Source of the DNA: Siphonodentalium dalli | Lineage: Eukaryota > Mollusca > Scaphopoda > Gadilida > Siphonodentaliidae | Assembly: GCA_032622095.1 (NCBI GenBank) | Contig: CP136062.1 | Span: 154,006,875 to 154,070,874 of the forward strand | DNA: 64,000 nt | Direction of reading: 5' to 3' | In this document: one piece after another, positions 58,600 to 64,000 of the stretch | How the letters are laid out: every line of letters begins with the position of its first letter | Position numbering within the stretch: the first letter of the stretch is position 1 | Program-made: the position numbers and the translations under genes | The notes under the pieces: model-generated | Told to the model about the DNA's origin: nothing | Seen by the model: only the letters and a program-made list of their open reading frames with translations | Databases searched by the model: none

Positions 58600-58734
58600 T
58601 TAATACACCGTCTGTTTATTGGGGCCAATGCAGGTGAGAATGAGATGTTATAGGTTAGATATTACCTTAAATTGACAATACTATTACACTCTCAGGTCTG
58701 GAACTTATCTAAAACGCATTTGAAAAATGTATTT

Positions 58735-58865
58735 TACATGTGCAATACCCCTCGACAGATACAGGTAATAGCTCTATACCAGTCTATTTGTCTCAACAGA
58801 TACAGGTAATACCTATATACCCAGGTATTACCTGTATACCCAGTCTATTTGTCTATTATAGAAGC
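58735..58865. repeat. Short repeats with ACAGATACAGGTAATA words
   Basis: ACAGATACAGGTAATA occurs twice with CAGTCTATTTGTCT words between, and an inverted pair ACAGGTAATACCT..AGGTATTACCTGT. The reverse complement of this motif family (GACAAATAGAC, GTATCTGT) appears at 63410-63560 next to the LINE copy. Confidence 0.6.
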
Positions 58866-58944
58866 ATTCCTACTTGTTATTTACCAACAAGACAGTAAAT
58901 TTTCAAAACAATTCTCCAATAAATGTGGGCTTTAGGATATGCTG

Positions 58945-60130
58945 ATGGATTGAAATTTGAAATCCAAGATGGCTGCTGGTGGCCATGTTTGTTTTAAACA
59001 AATTTTGTAAAAAAAATGGAGGTTCCCATCTAAAGGTCACTTCGAAGATCCATATGAAGTTTGGTGACGATTGGACGAGAAATGCGACCTGTAAGGTGTG
59101 CTAAAAGATTTGGTCATAAAAGGAGTAAAATCCAAGATGGCCGCTGGTAGCCCTTTTTTTTATTTGGGAAAAATGGTAGGCAGCCATCGAGAGGTCACAC
59201 CGAAGATCCATATGAAGGTTGTATTAAAGGATTTAGTGATGCAAAGAGTAAAATCCAAGATGGCTGCCAGCGGCCATATACCTTACTCGTATTTAAATTC
59301 GCGCAGTACTATTTTTCGCTCAGTTTTAAATTCGCGCACTTTGAATTCGCGCACCATGCTGCGCGAATTCAAAACTGACAAACATATTTTAGAAAAGGTC
59401 CTGTGATCACAGTGTCAGTTCTTAATCGCTCCTAAAGATACACGTGTGTAGTATATAAAGACCATCAGGACGGAAATTGACATCGAGTAGATTATGACTG
59501 CATTATAATTTTGTTGTGAAGATGGGTGTACTATATATGATCCAAGTAATTATTCTGATATTTAAGCAGATATGTGGATGATTTAATTGAGCTCAAAAGT
59601 AAAACCAAAACCGAGCAGTCTGATGACTTCGGAAATATTTTTTTTGCATTTTAAATAGTTGCGTTCACATAAAATAACTCAAGACTGTTATATGACCACG
59701 CGCCACTCCATGCAGGGTTGTGGGTAAGGAGATGTGCTTTCGTGCACCTTCACTCTGAAATATGTGTATTTGTTACAAGCATTAAAACGTAGACGACTAT
59801 ACAATTATGTATTGCTTTAAATGCTTTAAATGGTATTGAGATTGGTTGTCCGAATATGAATGCAATCACTCCAATCTTCCGTATAACATGCATGTATATG
59901 TAACTCACGAACATATAACCCTAGTATTTTCCCACGCGGTTTGGTACAAATTCAGAGTCGTACTATTTTTCGCTCAGTTTTAAATTTGCGCACCTATACG
60001 AAAAATAGTACTGCGCGAATTTAAATACGAGTAAGGTATTTCATAAAAAAATCATTCAAATTTGACAGCTCCCATCTAGAGGTGATCCTAGACCCATATA
60101 CCGAATATCGTTGAAATCTGACAAAGTTTG
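58945..60130. repeat. CCAAGATGGC repeat array, second locus
   Basis: Units with AAATCCAAGATGGC near 58960, 59128 and 59250, each followed by a GGTGGCCAT-like palindrome, CCATCTANAGGTCA and GAAGATCCATATGAAG words. They are the same family as the insert at 5211-6045 but more diverged. The third unit is split by the MITE at 59281-60036 and resumes at 60039 with a CAGCTCCCATCTAGAGGT word. Confidence 0.65.
59281..60036. mobile_element. 756-bp TA-flanked MITE, perfect 38-bp TIRs
   Basis: CCTTACTCGTATTTAAATTC and the following 18 bases to 59318 are repeated exactly, inverted, at 59999-60036. TA lies on both outer sides (59279-59280 and 60037-60038). Sub-terminal TATTTTTCGCTCAGTTTTAA words occur near both ends in the same orientation. 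No transposase frame is present in the interior. TA duplication suggests Tc1/mariner-type mobilisation. Perfect TIRs suggest a young insertion. Confidence 0.85.
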
Positions 60131-61119
60131 TTTTAACACCTTTGTTTTATTTCATTATGGTTTTCTTGAATAGTCTATTTTTACTTGAAGAGTTCAGCGA
60201 AGAGTTTACATGTATGTGAAGAATCTATTATTGTGTTATGTTTTCATTTATATTAGGTTGAATAAATGATTTTTAATAGAACTATTTAAATCTGAGCCTT
60301 TACATGTCAATGTGCATTGATAGATCCTCGATGAGAACATTTAGCAAGCTGACCATTTTATTACCCCTTGTTGTCATCCCTCATTATTAACTGATGGCGA
60401 ACTCTCAAACCCCCCTACCAAGAAGAGTTAAGTGCATACCTATTACATAATAGACGCAGTCTTAAAACCTTTTGTCCCATTATTTTGAAGAAAAATGACT
60501 AGGACAAAATTTACAGGGCCAGGAAAAAAATTGCAGACCCCCCCCCCCCCCCTGATGTTTGGGCAAAATATTGGACTGAAATGGTCATCAGTTGGAAATT
60601 GGGAAATTTTTAAATATTCAACATTGAAATGGCGCTTTCTGGTGCATTTTGGCGTAACCAATGTTACATTACACATGCTGGGAGAAACGAATGAAACGTG
60701 CATCAATACAGACGGATAACATGATATAGTCAACGACGTTTCTTCGATAAGAACTATAAATTAAGCAGCATGGCATCGTAGAAGTTCCACATTCCGTGTT
60801 TTATGACTATCCCCAATCGCACCATTCCCATGTGTGTAACAACAAAAAACTTCACTGGTGCGAATATTGGTACGGCCAAAACCGTCCGGCCGTACCCGCT
60901 CCTACGCCACTGCATAGACTCAGAATGAAGTTACCAAATGGTGAATATTGTGATGTACACCCATTGGGAGCCCCGATTGTGCAATGTGTCGTCTGCCAAT
61001 TTGGGGAAACTAAACTAAAACAGAAATAGAATCTAAATGAAGAAGATTCTATAGAAATTTGATAATAAAGAAACTTCCCAGAGAAGATGAGGCCTAAGTA
61101 GAATGAGGTCCCCAGAGGG
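60131..61119. other. No genes seen; C-tract
   Basis: A C-tract of about 15 bases lies near 60538-60552. The frame 60796-61029 encodes a Cys/His-containing 77-residue peptide without recognisable family or splice sites. Confidence 0.35.
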
Positions 61120-61480
61120 TGAATTTAGTGATGAGAGCCAAAATGACATGTCGGCTCAATGCAAATATGATGGCTGTGCCCGGTGTGCCGAGCTTGTGTA
61201 CACAGTGTGAGAAAGTTAATCCTAATTTACTTATTAACTACAATTTTATTCAGTCAAGAATAAAAACAGATAAGTGGTCGAAAGGTTCAAACAGGTGTCA
61301 TTGGTAATCATTTTGTGAAGTTAATTTTATCACATTTTCTTGTCCATGCGAGTTCTAAACTTCGTCTCATTGTAGTATTACACCACAATTGATTACGACT
61401 ATTGTAGAACTGGGCTCCTTGTTTACGGCTTACTCAACGACAATAATGTTGACGCGGATGTCAACCCATAATTTTCTGTC
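61120..61480 (+). repeat. Diverged direct duplicate, copy A
   Basis: Shares, in order, GCATGTCRGCTCAATGC, AATCATTTTGYGAARTTAA, TCTTGTC..GYGAGTTCTAAA, ACACCACRATTGATTA and GAACTGGGCTCCTTGTTTAC with 63630-64000, with frequent substitutions. The function is unknown. The copies lie on either side of the LINE insertion. Confidence 0.6.
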
Positions 61481-61911
61481 ACTACTACAGGTATTAACCC
61501 ACAGTAAAAACAAAATATATATAGGTATTATTATCGTGTGAAATGAATTATTTAATTGAGTTTTAGATCAGATCTAGGCCTGAAATTTTCAATAGTGTTG
61601 TCAAATTAAGGTAATTTATGACTTTTGACATATTCTATCCACTATAAACAGACGGTATACTAATATACAAGCTTTATATATGCCTACTCAATACTTACGC
61701 AAAATTTGGGCCAAGGATTTTATCAGATGTGTTAATCTTTCCATGCATAAGTGAAACAAAAAGCGCTCTTTAATTGTATCATATTAGGAGAAGACTTAGC
61801 ACATAACGCTCTTTAATGTTTAAGTCGAAGAGACACAAACAAGACATTATTTTCTTCTGAGAAAGGCAATAAATGCTCGTTTTTTCAAGGCGGTTGTCCG
61901 AAACACATAGA
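61481..61911. other. No genes seen
   Basis: AT-rich spacer before the LINE copy; nothing recognised. Confidence 0.4.
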
Positions 61912-61914
61912 CTG
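61908..61914 (+). other. Candidate 7-bp target-site duplication TAGACTG
   Basis: TAGACTG at the 5' junction (61908-61914) repeats at 63401-63407 directly after the TTATC tail. Its last three bases (CTG) are also the first three of the element, so microhomology joins insertion and target. Confidence 0.55.
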
Positions 61915-63237
61915 TTCAAAATCTTTATTGACGACATTAAAAAAGAGTTTGACAGTCCTTGCGAGGCTGTCCATTTAGGCAATGATACACTTAATCACAT
62001 TTTATTCGCTGACGACCTGGTTTTACTTTCTGATACTCCAAGTGGGCTACAGTGCTGTCTAAACAGACTAAATAGATACACTGAGAACAATAAACTCACC
62101 GTGAACACTGATAAAACTAAATGTGTGGTGTTTAGAAGTAGGAAAACAAAAACTTTACCAGACTTTCACATTGGAAATCAAAAGTTGGAAATTGTTAATG
62201 AATACAATTATCTTGGAATTAAATTTAGTAATACGGGTAGATTCTCACATGCAATGGAAGAATTGAGTGCTAAAGGACTCAAAGCAATGCATTCTTTATT
62301 TAACGCATGTACAAACGACGCACCGATTCCACTAGTGACTTCTGTAAAACTCTTCGATAGATTAATTAAGCCGATATTGTTATATGGTAGCGAAATATGG
62401 GGTGTGGAAATAACCACTAAAAATCACGACCGCCTTCCATGTGAGAAGGTACACATAAAATATTGTAAGCGGTTACTCGGAGTCGGCAGATTTTCTTCGA
62501 ACAACGCGGTTCGCGCCGAGTTAGGGAGCCATCCATTATTTATTGACGTGGCATGCAGACTTTCATCTTATGTAATTAAGATAATTTCACGGTCGGACTG
62601 TAATCTGCTCCGTAATGCTGCGTTGGAACAACAAGTGGCATCGGTTAAGAAATCAATCTTCAAAACGGCAGAATCACTGGGGTGGAATATTGCAGACCTA
62701 AACAATCCGGGTCCAGTTCTGAGTCAATTCAAAAGAAATCTTATTGAAGATTATTATATATATTTCAGACAGAGTCTCACTGATGAATGCTCAAAAACGG
62801 GAAGTAATAAATTACGAACATACCGACTTTTCAAACTTAAGTACGAAATAGAACCTTATCTTCTTCACACACCATCAATAGAAAATAGAATCGTTTTTAC
62901 TAGACTGCGTATAAGTAATCATAAACTGGCTATTGAAAAGGGACGCCACACCCAACCACCGACGGCATTGGAACAAAGACTATGTATATTTTGTTCCGAT
63001 GATGCTATTGAAGATGAAAAACACTTTCTTTTGGAATGTAGTGCTTACCGCACACCGCGGCTCGAACTAATAACTCTTATGAAGACACAGTTCCCAGACT
63101 TTGAAAACATGACACAAACTGAACAGCTTGTCAAAATCCTATCCAACAATATTTCAAATTCATGCACTTCAATATGTCATATAATCCGAAAATTATTTTC
63201 CGCACGCGATGAGCTTCGCCTCATAAGCAATGAATAA
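61912..63237 (+). pseudogene. LINE reverse transcriptase C-terminal copy
   Basis: A second, shorter copy of the LINE at 48153-50399. Homology starts at CTGTTCAAAATC, inside motif B's downstream helix, so only the catalytic FADD motif, thumb and C-terminal CCHC cluster remain. By protein it differs from the other copy at two of ~442 residues (Y to S after KAMH, and P to Q after ENMT), and it has the same stop codon. It is 5'-truncated and cannot be autonomous. It lies in opposite orientation to its sister. Confidence 0.9.
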
Positions 63238-63400
63238 ATGAAGACGAGACGACCCTATGCACATTCAGCTGTACTTAAATGGTTATATATTACCATCTAT
63301 TATTATATCATTTATTGTATTGTTCAATGTACAACTATATATTAATATGTTTGCATACTGTCCTTATAAGGATGTTTTGCCTATTAAACTTATCTTATCT
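63238..63400 (+). mobile_element. 3' UTR and TTATC tail of the LINE copy
   Basis: Matches the UTR at 47977-48152 without visible differences and ends in two to three TTATC units before TAGACTG. Confidence 0.85.
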
Positions 63401-63407
63401 TAGACTG

Positions 63408-63565
63408 GATATAAAGGTATTACATGGGTGTATATATCTGTATATGTGTTTTATCTGTATCTGTCGAGACAAATAGACAGGTGTATATGTATTGCCTTGG
63501 TATATTATATGTATTAGGCCTACATGTATCTGTTGAAACATATAGACTGGGTATATAGATATTTC
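63408..63565. repeat. Target repeat of the LINE: GACAAATAGAC words
   Basis: Two to three diverged units with words like GAAACATATAGACTGGGTAT and GTATCTGT..GACAAATAGAC. The sequence just before the LINE, CGAAACACATAGACTG, resembles the same unit, so the LINE inserted into this small repeat. Confidence 0.5.
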
Positions 63566-63619
63566 ATGAATCTGTTGGTGGGTGTTTCCGTGGACTCCTC
63601 TACTGCGTGCGAACTTATC

Positions 63620-64000
63620 CATATAATAAGATGGCATGTCAGCTCAATGCTGTCCGGAGACTGTGAACACAGCGTGAAGAGAAAGATAACTCTAATTAAC
63701 TCATTAATTTCAATGTTTTTCGCGAATAGAAATAATATTCGCTCGTCGATCAAGGTTAAAAGCAGAGAATTAATCGTAAGATCCAATAGCTATTATTGAG
63801 AATCATTTTGCGAAATTAACTTTATCGCATTCTCTTGTCTATGTGAGTTCTAAATTAAAAATTTCATCTCATTGCGGTATGACACCACGATTGATTAGGA
63901 TTATTGGAGAACTGGGCTCCTTGTTTACCTTGTATTCAATGACGACGTCCGCGACGCGGATATCAAGCCATCATTTTTTGTGACCACAAAGTGGTTAAAA
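63620..64000 (+). repeat. Diverged direct duplicate, copy B
   Basis: Counterpart of 61120-61480, running to the window edge. Frames that cross it differ between the two copies, so coding function is unlikely. Confidence 0.6.

Noticed and set aside
60796-61029. A 77-codon frame with several Cys and His residues
   Set aside because: Cysteine spacing does not match a finger I recognise; no start context or splice sites to support a gene.
1-64000. tRNA and rRNA genes, origins and bacterial-style operons
   Set aside because: None was found by eye; no cloverleaf with paired A and B boxes and no conserved rRNA core sequence was seen.

Overview
This window looks like non-coding, repeat-dominated DNA from an invertebrate animal nuclear genome, probably marine. 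The reasons are AT-rich sequence with almost no long open frames outside retrotransposons, several non-LTR retrotransposons with short-tandem 3' tails, solo LTRs, many terminal-inverted-repeat (TIR) elements, tandem arrays, and one candidate host gene that needs a GT-AG intron. No rRNA, tRNA, operon or CRISPR locus was seen. The phylum cannot be fixed from this sequence.

Region by region. 1-2.6 kb: AT-rich DNA, a probable LINE 3' tail and degenerate ~350-bp repeats. 2.6-9.55 kb: a large foldback element with ~2-kb inverted arms built partly from a ~43-bp tandem repeat; a solo LTR sits inside it, and a tandem-repeat-bearing element sits inside the LTR. 11.86-12.6 kb: a 5'-truncated LINE between 98-bp direct repeats. 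13.77-16.95 kb: a LINE with an uninterrupted endonuclease plus reverse transcriptase frame. 17.1-18.1 kb: a TTAA-flanked MITE and a hairpin. 18.3-20.7 kb: a second jockey-like LINE remnant. 21.1-21.6 kb: a ~122-bp repeat element ending in CAGA repeats. 22.4-23.2 kb: a possible Copia fragment. 23.5 kb: another TTAA MITE.

24.19-28.56 kb (+) holds the one host gene candidate. It has two exons in compatible phase: a signal peptide and PAN/apple-like cysteine segment in exon 1, and a beta-rich domain plus poly(A) signal in exon 2. 24.9-26.0 kb (in its intron) and 46.6-47.6 kb hold the same ~120-150-bp tandem repeat family. 31-36.7 kb: tandem duplications, a 45-bp array, a MITE, microsatellites and a small insertion with 19-bp direct repeats. 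38.8-41 kb: an unusual field of palindromes centred on CTTAAG. 42-46 kb: a short TA-flanked MITE, poly-G-bearing inverted copies and diverged ~190-bp repeats.

48.0-50.4 kb (-) and 61.9-63.4 kb (+) are two almost identical copies of one LINE family, so that family was recently active. 51.0-52.1 kb is a GC-rich minisatellite of 21-22-bp units, open in all three forward frames. 54.19-55.33 kb is a clean solo LTR of the family found at 4.6 kb. 57.5-60.1 kb: tandem duplications, a third TTAA MITE, and a repeat array interrupted by a TA-flanked MITE with perfect 38-bp TIRs. The nesting gives a relative history: foldback element, then LTR element, then the repeat-bearing insert; separately, an array, then the TA MITE.
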